Shown piece by piece: positions 1 to 9,634 of a stretch of 64,000 bases of DNA. This DNA comes from a bacterium. Lineage in GTDB: Bacteria; Electryoneota; RPQS01. Where the stretch lies: NCBI GenBank assembly GCA_016721565.1, contig JADKHW010000008.1, forward strand, positions 1 to 64,000, given 5' to 3'. Position 1 is the stretch's first letter, and each line of letters starts with the position of its first letter. The position numbers and the translations under genes are program-made. A model generated the notes under the pieces. That model was not told where the DNA came from. It worked only from the letters and a program-made list of their open reading frames with translations, and ran no database searches.

Positions 1-49
1 CAAACAACTAAAGATTGTTGCTTGTTCGTTGCGTTCGTCATTCTGGCAT

Positions 50-350
50 TATCAGGTAGATTTGCCGTATCGATCTGTAGATCTTCCTGCGTATTATCAC
101 CAAACCCCAATATTCTTTGGTTGGACAATTCTATTTCTGTGCACTTGGTTCGCCATGCTTTCTCTCTTGGACAAGAGGCTTTGAAACGAGTCGACTTTTT
201 AGATTTGTCAAATGGATTGGTGAAAATGTTCTCGTCTTGTACATCATTCAATGGCTAATTATCAGGAATGTTGGAACCGCACTGTACCGCACTTGCAAGA
301 TTTTAGGCACCTTCTGGGGTGGCGCGGTATTGTGGCAGTTACTTGTTTGA
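50..350 (+). pseudogene. C-terminal remnant of a multispanning membrane protein (acyltransferase/DUF1624-like)
   Basis: Two hydrophobic stretches in different frames read as the end of one membrane protein. One frame has a helix around FFGWTILFLCTWFAMLSLL (about 110-170); the next has KWIGENVLVLYIIQWLII followed by a polar end and stop near 350. The second stretch resembles the last helices of membrane acyltransferase-type proteins (acyltransferase 3 or DUF1624/YeiB groups), which often carry a G-N-S/V-L-x-L-Y-x-x-x-W pattern. The reading frame changes near 180 and the 5' part lies outside the window. A strong hairpin follows at 446-474. Family assignment is a guess from pattern memory; that it is a broken membrane protein is more secure. 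Confidence 0.35.
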
Positions 351-445
351 CCTGTGCGCTTGTTTGGCGGATAATTGTTAGATTGAGGCAGGATGGGTCG
401 CGGACAAGAAGAAATGACTCGACTTAATTTAACACTGCTAATGGA

Positions 446-474
446 AAAGCCAGCAGTGCATGACTGCTGGCTTT
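446..474. terminator. Hairpin terminator after the membrane-protein remnant
   Basis: Twelve-base perfect arms AAAGCCAGCAGT (446-457) and ACTGCTGGCTTT (463-474) around a five-base loop. It lies about 95 bases past the stop of the preceding remnant, so a rho-independent terminator is the natural reading, although the T-tract is short. Confidence 0.6.
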
Positions 475-828
475 CTAGTAATTGCCATACGAATCTTTCT
501 CTTATCAAAACAATGTCTGTGTTGAATGGAAGGACGCATTGTCCATCTTCGAGCTTTCAGCACAAGTGACGCAGATTGCGCCATTGGTATCGCAACGGTT
601 TCTTGCTCTGAGAACTTCAACACTGGGCGCAATCGTTTGCCAACCAGAGTGCCGTACGGTTAACCAGCACTATGGGGCGAGGTGTAGCTCTGGGCAGCAA
701 GTCGGGCTGGACAGGAAGAGACATTCACACGTACCACCTTAGATACTATTGCTCTGTTTCTTTGAGCATCGCGGTCGCTCGCAAGATAGGCGCTTCTTCA
801 ATACCCAACATGTTTGTCCTTATAAAAT
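475..828. other. Stretch with no recognisable gene
   Basis: Short open frames exist on both strands but none has a recognisable motif or a plausible start. I see no RNA gene. It ends at the hairpin before the first tRNA-Asp fragment and, in the island model, is the original chromosomal flank downstream of the tRNA locus. Confidence 0.4.
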
Positions 829-861
829 CAAAAGCCCTCAGGATTGCTCCTAAGGGCTTGT
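829..861. terminator. Hairpin next to tRNA-Asp fragment 1
   Basis: Arms AAGCCCT-C-AGGA and TCCT-A-AGGGCTT pair with one mismatch around a TTGC loop and are followed by a T-rich run. It occupies the same position relative to the tRNA-Asp fragment at 872 as the hairpins at 9347-9374 and 35008-35035 do to their tRNA sequences. It is probably a diverged or different terminator of the ancestral tRNA transcription unit. Confidence 0.55.
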
Positions 862-871
862 TTTCTTTCTT

Positions 872-1003
872 GGGGCCGACGGGACTCAGGCCACGACCTC
901 CGCGTGACAGTCTAACATGTATCTACTGCTAAATCATTGATTTAACTCATCGACGAAAATCGAATGACGCCAAGTGAACACGGTTTGATCGATGCAGATG
1001 ACA
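872..1003 (-). repeat. tRNA-Asp 3'-half fragment plus conserved island-end sequence, copy 1
   Basis: Bases 872-910 match the 3' half of the tRNA-Asp gene at 35045-35118 (minus strand), from the discriminator side to the anticodon loop, with a few small differences. Past the shared GTGACAG the sequence departs from the tRNA and continues as a block of about 90 bases (911-1003) that recurs after the fragments at 9381 and 14996. The block contains the palindrome TAAATCATTGATTTA (930-944) and the shared words AACATGTAT and GTTTGATC. This fits an old attachment junction of an element that integrated at the anticodon loop of tRNA-Asp. A duplicated, decayed tRNA is the alternative, but it would not explain the shared flank. 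Confidence 0.75.
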
Positions 1004-1347
1004 GTATCCGTCATCAAGTGGCGGCTAAGGACCGGACCACGGCGTGTTGTTGGTAGAGCTAGTGCCGTCCAGAAGAACTTACACCTTCATTCTACTCTAT
1101 AAAATCCCGATCTACTGTGCCAATAGCCTACGGAAAAAGAGGTAAGCTGACCATCGTTAAAGTACGAATAGCGCGTTTGTAAATAATTAGCAACATTCCG
1201 GTTCAAAAGCACTACTACTTATTTGAACGAAAAGAAACCTTCGTCGACCTTTAAGTTGCAACAGCATATGCCGATAATCGACTCAGAAGAGCAAGTGCTG
1301 GCACTTTCTCGACCAACTGGAAGGTCACAAGCACAGCGCCATTTCTG
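1004..1347. other. No clear gene; possible start of the decayed sensor kinase
   Basis: No open frame of note. Short pieces could belong to the N-terminal sensor region of the pseudogene that follows, but I cannot anchor them to a motif. Confidence 0.3.
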
Positions 1348-4300
1348 GTGATGAAACGACTGTGCTTCGAACGCTTGCGTGCCATCTACCAATGGAGGCT
1401 AAGAAGCAAGTACTACCTTAATGACCTAGGCCGCGTGTATGCAGTTTCACGGCGTTACCAAAGAAACATGAGAATGAGAAGAGACGTCCTCACAGATTGG
1501 GTTAACGATTTTGTTTTCATTTCCGCTTGCGTCTTTGTAAGTCTCTTGCTAGTTCTCTAGACCCGCAGAGAAATGAAGAGCATATGGAAAAGGTCTCTCT
1601 ATGCGGGCAAGTTACAATGCAGAACCTTGGAAAGTTGACAGGTTTTCGCATCGCCACCAAACCGAAGGGGTAGGTTATCAATCAGATTCATGTTCGTTCG
1701 AGTATCTCCGCAATATTTGGAACAGCACACTCCAGCATCACTGAGTATGGCCACTACCGGCACTGTGCAATTGCGAAGATTGACCTGGACACACTGACAT
1801 TATTGTTGCCGCAGGACACGCTAACTGGCGGCCTGTTAGTAACATCCGGCTCTCGACTTGCGGAACCAATGCAGGCTGCTTTGTCCGGGAAGTCAGGTGC
1901 AATGCAGGCGCAGGATTATAATAGGGACCGCGTCCTCGCTGCTTTTCAACCGTCAAAGGAACTAACTTGGCGTGGTGGCAAAAGTTAGCATAAGCGATGC
2001 AAATAGTTAAGTCTTTACACGGGAACCGTCTAAGTCGTCCTCATAGGGAGCGATCGCTCCTGCCTGGGATACTGTCACTGTAAGAGTCACTCGGAGGTAG
2101 TCACACAACTTGATCGTCGAAAAATGACATGCCAATAAAAAAATGGAACGACGCACAGGATGGAAGAAGAACTGCGATACTCATCAGAGCGATTTCGCGA
2201 CTTGATTGAAGGACAATAAGCTGAAATTGCCTACGAAATAGACTGCGATGGCAGTATTGAATATGTCAGTCCAGTCGTTACTAAGGTTCTTGGGTACAAG
2301 TCGAGTGACTTGATAGGCAATGATTCGTTTCCTACCTGTTCCTCCGACGATCGCCAAAGTCGTGATGCGAAGTTTCGAAAGCTTGCCAAATGGTCAGAGC
2401 GTGACAACAGACTTTCGGGCTTACACAGCAGATGGAACAATTCGATGACTGCGATCAGGTTGTGGTTCTTGATAGATGGCGTACCCAAGGGCGTTCGCGG
2501 TGTGTTTTTCGATGTCTTTCCGATCGTTAATTGCGGAGCAGGCCTAAAACGAAGCGAACAAATTACGAAAGTGATTGCAAGCGCTGCACGCGATGCTGCG
2601 ATCTACAATCAACAATCGGCGAAGTAACCTATTGAATCCAGCGCTGAAACACCATTGCTATACAGCGAGTGAAGCCATCGGTCGACCGATTCATGACCTA
2701 ATTGCCTCGAGCGAACTCCACACGCAAGTTCCGGGACTTCCAATTTTGGAAATTCGGGACTGGTAATGCAATGGATAAGACGATGGAACTTGAAGCATGC
2801 CGAAAAGAATCTAAAAGCTGCAAGTTGAGTTGTCTTTAGCTTCCACCATACTGGATGGATCATACTATGCAGTGGGAAAGTAAGGACGTGTCAGAGAGAA
2901 ACAAAGAACTGAGTCACTCAGAAACTCCACATGCAGTCGAGAGATCCGGTGAAGTAATCTTTATGACGGATCAACAGGGAATCATTACTTTCGTAAATCC
3001 CGCACATTTTCGGATCTATATGGATACGCTGCAGACGAAGTAGTTGGCAAGGCCCACCAATGAATACCCAAGAGTACCAAAATAAAGGCCAGCACCCCAC
3101 GAATCCTCTGGACTACCCTAAACGCGAAGGAAGTATTTCGGGTAAAAAATTGTAAACACGGCAAAATGCGGAAGCTACTGATTATGGACACATGCGTAAG
3201 CCCAGTCATTGATGAACACGGGGGTCCTAAGTGGCTGGCAGTACAGCGCAATATTGCGAGCAAGAGCAGTATGAGATGGACTCTTTCTGGAGTCAGAGAG
3301 ACCCGATTTCGAACTGTCGTGGAATCGATGAATGAAGGATTGATCATTGGCAGTCTTGACAGGACAATTCTCTTCGTAAATCAGCAACTTGCCACAATGT
3401 GCGGTTACACCAGCGAAGGGGTATGGGTAAGCCAAGTGAAATGTTGATCGCAGCGCATGAACGCAACAGTTTCAGAGAGCGGGTTGCGAAACCGAGCACC
3501 TACTGAACATGACCTAAACATGAGACGGCACTTGTGACAAAGGCAGGGTATTGATTCCTGTCGAGATCAGCGCAGTTCCCGTTCGAGTCACCAGAAGAAA
3601 CTATTGGAGTATTTGCAGTTATCAGGATATATCGGCAGATTCGAGACGCCAAAGAAACTACGACCTTGAACGGCAACTTCGCCAAGCTCAAAAAATGAGA
3701 CGCAATTGAACGTTAGCAGGTGGCATCGCGCACGATTTCAACAATTATATTGACACCATGGTAATGGCGTACACCGAAATTGCCCCTATCGAGCAAAACG
3801 GAGAATCCTGTCTTACGAGAGATCTGCTACAGGTCGTGCAGGCTGCAATACGCGCCAAAGAGTTGGTCAAGCAAATACTCACCTTCAGCCGCCAAACAGA
3901 AGTCGAACGTTTTCCGCTATTACCTGGGCCAATTATCAAAGAGGCACGAAACTCATTCGAGCGTCGTTACCATCAACAATTCGAGTTAACGTAAATGTCG
4001 GTCACTCATACAATATCGTTGCGGATCAAACACAAATCCACCAGGTGTCGCCAGAATTGGCAACGAATGCCGCTTGGGCGATTGGGTGACAAAGGCGGCC
4101 TCTTGGAGACTCTTTGAAATGAAGTATTTGAAGAGTGAAGAGGCACTGCCTATAAAGTCATTACACCATGGTAAGTATGTGAAACTTTCTGTTCACGATA
4201 CAGGGATGCGCGGAATCACCCCTGAGGTCGCTTCAGCGCATCTTTGATCCTTTTTACACGACCAAGGGTGTAGGCGAAGGAACAGGGCTTGGATTGCCTG

Positions 4301-4860
4301 TAGTTCACGGAATTGTAAAGAATTGCGGCGGAGAGATAGTTGTTACTCCCTCGGGCGAGGTAGGAACGGAAACCCAATTTGACCTATACTTTCCTGCCAC
4401 AGACGATGAAGACTCGATGATGCAAGACGATAGCGTCCCAGACCTTGTTGGTAGCGAGCGCATCCCCTCTCGTCGATATGAACCTGAAATCGCTGAAAGC
4501 TGTTCACGAATGCTTCGAGGTTTATGGCTGTCAGGTAACGGCGCGCACAAGTAGTTATGAGGCGCTTGAACTATTATTCAAACTAAGCCAACTGCATTCG
4601 ATATCCTCATCAATGACCACACAATGCCGCAATTGACAAGTTGAAGCGCGAAATGAAGCACCTCGATCCCAACCTTGCAATTATCTTGATAAGCGGTTAC
4701 AGTGCTGACATTGGGACGAGGTTACTTGCGGACGCTTGGCGTCGAGCCGTAGTACTGAAGCATGATAGGTGGAGCCTTTCGCTAAAGAAATACGGTCTCT
4801 GTTCCTGCAACGCACTGCTAATACAGAACGGACTGGTATGGATCACATCCTTGGTAATTG
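1348..4860 (+). pseudogene. Decayed hybrid sensor histidine kinase (sensor - PAS - PAS - PAS - HisKA - HATPase - receiver)
   Basis: Pieces in shifting frames line up in the order of a hybrid kinase. The end of a dCache-like sensor is visible at 1870-1980 (AALSGKSGAMQAQDY, RVLAAFQPS). PAS-type pieces follow at about 2230-2340 (GSIEYVSPVVTKVLGYKSSD), 2945-3045 (VIFMTDQQGIITFVNPA) and 3300-3420 (FVNQQLATMCGY). A HisKA box LAGGIAHDFNN lies near 3713-3745, followed by AIRAKELVKQILTFSRQ (about 3850-3900). The ATPase domain shows FDPFYTTKG and GTGLGLPVVHGIVK (4240-4320). A receiver C-terminus with IILISGYSADIGTRLLADA is at 4680-4735. Stops and frameshifts interrupt nearly every domain, so no working kinase can be made. 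The family is certain; the 5' boundary is not. Confidence 0.85.
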
Positions 4861-4888
4861 AACAAAAAAGGGATGAAAGTGAACGACA

Positions 4889-5705
4889 TGAAACCGGTAC
4901 TGACACGGCAAGACCCGGACAATTAGTCTTTGCCGGATTTATGGAATTGTAATCCCACCACTTCCATTTATCATTACGTCGTGCTTGAATGGATGATAAA
5001 GATGATCTATCGGCGGTAGCACTTGCTCATGCTGTTGAAGCTGATCCCGGACTAACAGCGAGAATTCTGCCAGTATCGAATTCTGCCTTTACTCCTCCAG
5101 ATGAGAGAGTCTACACAGTCCGGGACGCGATTAACATATGGGTTTGAAACCGTCGCTCCCTTACAGTTACTAACACAGTCGTTAAGGGTTTGTGGGGTTG
5201 AAGACGAGAATTTCAGTAAGCAGAGCTTGGCGTCACAGTCTTCGCTGCGGGCCTATTTGCGCGAACAATCGCCTCTTGCCCACAACTCCAACCTCCAGAC
5301 ATACTGTTTACCCTAGGAGGTACTGCATGATGCAGGCCGCGCCGCCATCATTCAACAAGATCCGAAACTCTATCAGAAGGCGCTTGAATTCATGCATCAT
5401 AATGGTGTAGCGCTCTGTAAGCAGAGCAGAAGGTGTTCCGGACACAATCATGCGGACGTAGGCGGTTTCGCCCGCGCGGCGATTGCCGCCTGTTTATGCT
5501 AGTGTCGTAACTTGTCACCACGAACCCGAACGAACTATAGACTATCAAACATTTGCATATGTCATTCGACTAGCTGACGCGCTCGCGCACAGTGCTAGTC
5601 CAAAAGACCGTCAGGGAATAATCACTCCTCCCCCCTGTTGGGCATTTGTGGAGTCCATTAGGATTGAGCCGATCAAGCGGCAGCAAGATCTATCAGGAGA
5701 GTGAA
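4889..5705 (+). pseudogene. Decayed HDOD-domain signalling protein
   Basis: Starts at ATGAAACCGGTACTG shortly after the kinase remnant. Fragments read LAHAVEADPGLTARIL and SNSAF (about 5025-5090), VRDAIN and GFETVAPLQLLTQS (5120-5180), EFMHHNGVALC (5385-5420), HNHADVGG (5440-5465) and CHHEPERTIDYQTFAYVIRL (5512-5575), ending ADALAHSASPKDRQGI. This is the order of an HDOD protein, a family related to HD phosphohydrolases that occurs beside two-component systems. At least four frame changes and several stops interrupt it. With the kinase before it and the receiver at 7540 it once formed a signalling cluster. Confidence 0.8.
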
Positions 5706-6387
5706 TCAATTGAACTGCATACACGATCTCTTTATGAGACAGCGTCACTGGACTAAGGTTCAAGATGGCTGAAAAGTTACAATCTGGTGCTCGGTAGAAA
5801 TTCAAATCTTTTTCTCAGGCGTTTGACAGCTGGATTGTAGGAGTTTCCGAATCAGGAACTCAAACAGCTACTCGACAATGAGCGTCTGCTCCATCATTTG
5901 AGGGGAGTTAAGCAGGTCATATCGTCTTCACAATCCATTCCTGAGAACAGTCTGCTTTTTCGATGGTATTGTTCGAAAGTGAATGACGGAGAGTGGGTTG
6001 ACGTAGTTGTACGAATAAAAACGCGTCTTTGTATCCGGAGGCCTCGGGTAACGCTACTTGAAAGATGGACTCAAATGGCGCAACGTATTCTAACATGATA
6101 GTTGTTCTCGATCCCTTTTATCTCGATGAATTGAGAAAACGCATTACCTTAGATAAGAGTAATGCGTGCTATTCGTGGTGCCAACATTGCTTTCCACTTA
6201 GTTGACAATGACATTCTGAGCGGCAAGATCGCCGAAGTCTTAGCCACCCAAATGCCGATTAAGGGTATCCCAATTGCGCAAGGGAAACTGCCGGCTTGCA
6301 GGTAAGGACGCCACGCTTGCATTCTACTCCAAGCTACGCCAACTCTTCAGATGTTGATACGCTGCTCTTCCCGCCGAGTAAGGAAGG
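5706..6387. other. Unassigned decayed stretch with one hairpin
   Basis: Short frames such as the one near 5860-6010 (LLFRWYCSKVNDGEWVDVVV) look coding-derived but match nothing I know. A hairpin with arms CGCATTAC (6140-6147) and GTAATGCG (6159-6166) could be a terminator or part of the decayed gene. Confidence 0.35.
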
Positions 6388-6765
6388 GTGACATACATGT
6401 GCAGAAAGTCAATCGCATTGGAAGGCGAGCGATGGTTCAACGTCTTTGGCAATGCTATTGTCGCCCGCGCAGGATCCGAGACTGCTTTAGGGGGAGTAAA
6501 TGCAGAGTTGTCAATAGATGAATTGGATGTGGTCGCCAGTACGGACGGCGTTGTAGTAGTCTCGAGGGTGACGCGAACGCTTCGAACGCTTAATGGCATC
6601 AAAGAGCAACCCGTGTCAGTAACGATCAAAGTTGATCCAATTTTGAAATTGGACGGTAACGTGCGTATTGACCTTACAACGGCACACGCTGTTGAAGTCT
6701 CAGGTAACCTAATCGTCGGCAGTAGGATTCTCGCGCAGGCGAGGTATTTGTTCGAGGAAACGTGA
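6388..6765 (+). CDS. Hypothetical protein, intact open frame in the decayed region
   Basis: A 125-residue uninterrupted frame among broken genes. The N-terminus is mixed. The middle is rich in Val, Asp and Thr (ELDVVASTDGVVVVSRVTRT, then VSVTIKVDPILKLDGNVRID), suggesting a beta-rich fold. There is no signal peptide, membrane helix or Cys. The opposite strand is also open here, but the acidic, beta-strand-like composition favours the plus frame. I do not recognise the family. It may be a surviving part of a longer decayed gene, since the sequences on both sides look coding-derived too. Confidence 0.35.
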   Translation: MTYMCRKSIALEGERWFNVFGNAIVARAGSETALGGVNAELSIDELDVVASTDGVVVVSRVTRTLRTLNGIKEQPVSVTIKVDPILKLDGNVRIDLTTAHAVEVSGNLIVGSRILAQARYLFEET

Positions 6766-7539
6766 GCATGGCGCAAGCATAGTGTTCAGATGACATTCTG
6801 ATCAGAGGGAATGTCGAGAGGCAAACCTCTCAAGCAAGGCAGCATTGTTGCTTCACAATCAGTCATTGGCGCCGAGACTTGACCGGCCGGCGCCGTGTAA
6901 CGGTCGGTAGCATCAAAGGTCTTTTGTTACCGGTGAATCAGTTTCGCACAATCAGCAGGGGTTCTCGGATAGTAGCTCGAAAGTCTGTATCTCTAGATAG
7001 AATAGATGCAGATGAAGGAATTTAATCTCTACTATCTGCGTCGGCATGAACGAGTTTTTCGTACAGCGCTTGCAGAGGAGAATCAGAGCTTTCTTGAGTC
7101 AGCTCATACGAACATGGAACGGATAAAGATGGTTGTAGGCGAGCAGATATTTGAGAATGTAACTGGGTCTAACATGCAATGATGCTGATGAAGCTTCTCT
7201 CACGCTTGCATTTGATTCTACAGCTACCGGCAGAAAACAAGCAGAAGTCTATAGAAGCTTATTGAAGCAATACCGACTACACGCGCCTCATTATACAAAA
7301 AGAGCAAGAATGTGTCGAAATCGCACACAACTAAGTTGAAACGCCCACTTAGACGGAATGATAATCGTTAAAGAGCGAGATATCTGGGAAAACGGATTTA
7401 CCAAAGCATTAATGGCGTCCATCAAACTGTTCAGACCACTGACCACGGTGTCAACTTAGGCAATGTGGGTGGATCGAATGGTTGTTGACATTGTGTCAAT
7501 GCCATTTATGCAAATATAAGAGAAAATGAAGGCAATCAT
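6766..7539. other. Decayed coding-like fragments, unassigned
   Basis: A 58-codon open stretch at 7007-7183 encodes a helical sequence with YYLRRHERVFRTALAEENQ and ERIKMVVGEQIF. A further piece follows in another frame (ASLTLAFDSTATGRKQAEVY, about 7185-7250). They could be the linker and output part of another signalling protein upstream of the receiver at 7540, but there is no diagnostic motif. Confidence 0.3.
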
Positions 7540-8356
7540 GTTGGGTAATTCTACCGTTCTATTTGTTGACGATGAACCATTTGTTCTCGACGCACTGAAG
7601 CGGGTGTTCCAGGACCAAGGATACAGGCTGCTCTTTGCGAACTCTTGCATGAGGCAATAGGCACATGGAACAACAAGAAATACAACTTGTTGTATCGGAC
7701 TTCAGAATGCCCCAAATGGATGGTTGCGAGCTATTTCAAATCGTATCCGAGCGTTGGCCAGACACAATTCGAATCATCTTGTCAGGATATGCTGACATCA
7801 AGGCAGTTGTATCGGCAATCAATGAAGGACAAATTTATAAATTCGTTTCCAAGCCGTGGAATAACGCTGAGCTCTGCGAGATTGTCAAATCCGGTGTTGA
7901 AAAGTACTGTCAACTTGCAGAGATCCGATCACTCGCGGAAGTAGCGGCAGCACAAAATGACATTCTGCTATCTAATCACATTCAGAGCATTGAAAGCCTT
8001 AGCAGGCGTCATTTAGATATTGAAGAGCAGGCAGATCTTGCAGAAGCTTACCAAATCGCATTTCGAACGATTGTGAGTCCAATACTAATTTTCAGAGAAG
8101 GTGTTTATTGGATGCTAATCGCGCTGCTAAGAATATAATGGCGGAATATGAGACCGGTAGTGACGGCAAATCTGACAATCCGCTTGTTAGAGAATTGACG
8201 TTGCAATTGATCAGTCTCGCGGCGAGCGCTGCCTTTGAGAATGTTTCCGTACCAGTTCATCTTGCCTCCGGTTCAGTAGTGGTGGCGGAGCTTTTTGCGC
8301 AAAACGACGCGGCACAGCGTCTTAATATTGTCGCACATATTCACATGCCGACTTGA
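7540..8356 (+). pseudogene. Decayed response regulator with N-terminal receiver domain
   Basis: The start ATGTTGGGTAATTCTACC leads into VLFVDDEPFVLDALKRVFQD, the acidic pocket of a receiver domain. After a frame change near 7650 come VVSDFRMPQMDG, with the phospho-acceptor Asp, then IILSGYAD and FVSKPWNNAEL, with the conserved Lys. A helical linker follows (SLAEVAAAQNDILLSNHIQS). After another shift near 8110 comes a tail reading DANRAAKNIMAEYE and LASGSVVVAELFAQ, where PAS-like sensing would fit. The SKPW motif and linker resemble regulators that accompany HDOD or HD-GYP proteins. Two or three frameshifts remove function unless they are sequencing errors. Confidence 0.8.
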
Positions 8357-8453
8357 TCCTTTCCGTTTAGCTGGGAGTTTATATGTGTCAGCAAAGAAAA
8401 CCGCGTAATTTTGTGACGCGGCTCTTTAACTCGTAAACCTTGCAGAATTTCAG

Positions 8454-8833
8454 TTAGCTATCCATTTCGTCGGGAACCCCGTGCGCCTTTAATGATTGAA
8501 GAACATCTCTTACCCATCGCATCGAGCAATCAGCAGAGCAGGGGGCGAGATCCTCATTGTCGAGGCAATGCCCGGGACACGACTCACTTCCAAAATTGAG
8601 AATCCCGGGCCTCGACCCAGTATTCCAGGTTATAAAGTCATTGGCTTGCACCGCTAGAGTTGAATGGCATTGCGGACACTCATGCGTAAGCAAGAAAGTC
8701 CTTCTTCTGCATGTTCAAAGCACGCTTGGTAACCATTCACCTTGAGGTCGCAATCTTGAACAAACCTCTGGAGTGTTGGCCATTCGTAACCACAAAGTGA
8801 GCAGGCCTTGTAGGGCTGGTTAGCGTTTAGCAT
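8454..8833 (-). pseudogene. Small Cys-rich (zinc-ribbon-like) protein with one frameshift
   Basis: Reading from ATG at 8833, frame 1 gives a Cys-x2-Cys unit (KACSLCGYEWPTLQRF), then GYQACFEHAEEG. Near 8697 the frame must change to continue as LLTHECPQCHSTLAVQANDF, then SCPGHCLDNEDLAPCSADC and the end VRDVLQSLKAHG before TAG at 8454. Inserting one T in the TTT run (8695-8697 on the plus strand) restores a protein of about 126 residues with a smooth G-L-F-L-L-T-H join. At least nine Cys suggest metal sites. I believe I have seen similar unnamed proteins in deltaproteobacteria, with no known function. It is not clear whether the shift is real decay or a homopolymer error. Confidence 0.55.
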
Positions 8834-8847
8834 TTCAATCGAGTTAT

Positions 8848-9267
8848 TTGGGAATTCCAGTTGTCAATAATGCGTGCAACTTACGTGCCTACAACAGATT
8901 AGTTGGCAAAATGGGTAAGCGTAGAACTATTCCCCTAAGCGCATTCCAGCAAGAAGTTCTGGTCAAATGGCTGGGCAAGCATCATGGACTGTTGTTCCCG
9001 CAGTTCTCTCTGGATGTGATTTCACGGAAGTTTCGGCGCTGGGTTACAAAGATCGGACTTCCCAAGGGGATAAGGCTACATTCCTTGCGTGCGACATTCG
9101 CCTGCGAGTTGATTGACCGCGGTTGCGATGTATACAGTGTCGTGGTTGCTTGGCCACAGCAGCGTCAAGGTAACCGAGAAGCACTACTTGGCGCTTTACC
9201 TAGTGCACATGCGGGATGCTGTGGACATGCTGGATTTCAAGCCCAATGGAAGGGTACAGCGATTTAA
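8848..9267 (+). pseudogene. C-terminal part of a tyrosine recombinase/integrase, truncated and frameshifted
   Basis: The sequence KMGKRRTIPLS resembles the beta hairpin of the catalytic domain. It is followed by IRLHSLRATFACELIDRG (the H-x-L-R box) and, after a frameshift near 9140, SWLLGHSSVKVTEKHYL, which holds the second His and the nucleophile Tyr. The N-terminal DNA-binding domain and the first catalytic Arg are absent. It ends about 115 bases before the tRNA-Asp fragment at 9381. Integrases of tRNA-targeting elements usually lie right next to the attachment site, so it is a good candidate for the enzyme that inserted this element. Confidence 0.85.
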
Positions 9268-9337
9268 CTTTCGGAAAGGGACCACCGACCGAATTGGGCC
9301 CCACAGACGAAAAAGCAGGACCCTATTAGGATCCAGC

Positions 9338-9515
9338 AAAAATCAAAAGGGTTTACCATTTCTGGTAAACCCTTGTTTTTAGGGCAGACGGTACTCGATC
9401 CAGAGACCCTCCGGCGTGATGAATTAACATGTATGTGCTTCTAAATCGTTGACTTAAATCATCGATAGAATCGGATGAAGCCAAACGGATATTGTTTGAT
9501 CACTGCTGGTGTGCC
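9338..9515 (-). repeat. tRNA-Asp terminator + 3'-half fragment + conserved island-end sequence, copy 2
   Basis: Bases 9338-9380 are nearly identical to 35000-35042, the terminator region downstream of the intact tRNA-Asp. They are followed by a diverged tRNA 3'-half (9381-9420, ending CTCCGGCGTGA) and then the conserved flank (9421-9515) shared with copies 1 and 3 (AACATGTATGTGCT, then TTGTTTGATCACTGC). The tRNA part has decayed more than in the other copies. It marks the junction between the graveyard and the protease region in the island model. Confidence 0.75.
9347..9374. terminator. Perfect 12-bp hairpin, copy of the tRNA-Asp terminator
   Basis: Arms AAGGGTTTACCA (9347-9358) and TGGTAAACCCTT (9363-9374) with loop TTTC, followed by GTTTTT on the plus strand and T-rich on the minus strand. 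The arms and loop are identical to 35008-35035. Confidence 0.8.
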
Positions 9516-9584
9516 TCGGAGGATAAAACAGTTCAGGCTTGCACCGAACAGGCAAGGCCTGACACGAAACACGATAAACAAAAA

Positions 9585-9614
9585 AAGGCGGGGCTTCTTT
9601 GGAAGTCCCGCCTT
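9585..9614 (-). terminator. Terminator of the subtilisin-like protease gene
   Basis: Arms AAGGCGGGGCTTC (9585-9597) and GAAGTCCCGCCTT (9602-9614) pair with one G-T, followed on the minus strand by a run of T (complement of the A-run at 9579-9586). It lies 20 bases past the protease stop at 9635. Confidence 0.8.
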
Positions 9615-9634
9615 CGTTTGATCATGATATCCAG

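Noticed and set aside
6324..6776. 150-codon minus-strand frame opposite the orphan gene
   Set aside because: Ser/Thr-rich shadow composition; the plus frame looks more protein-like.
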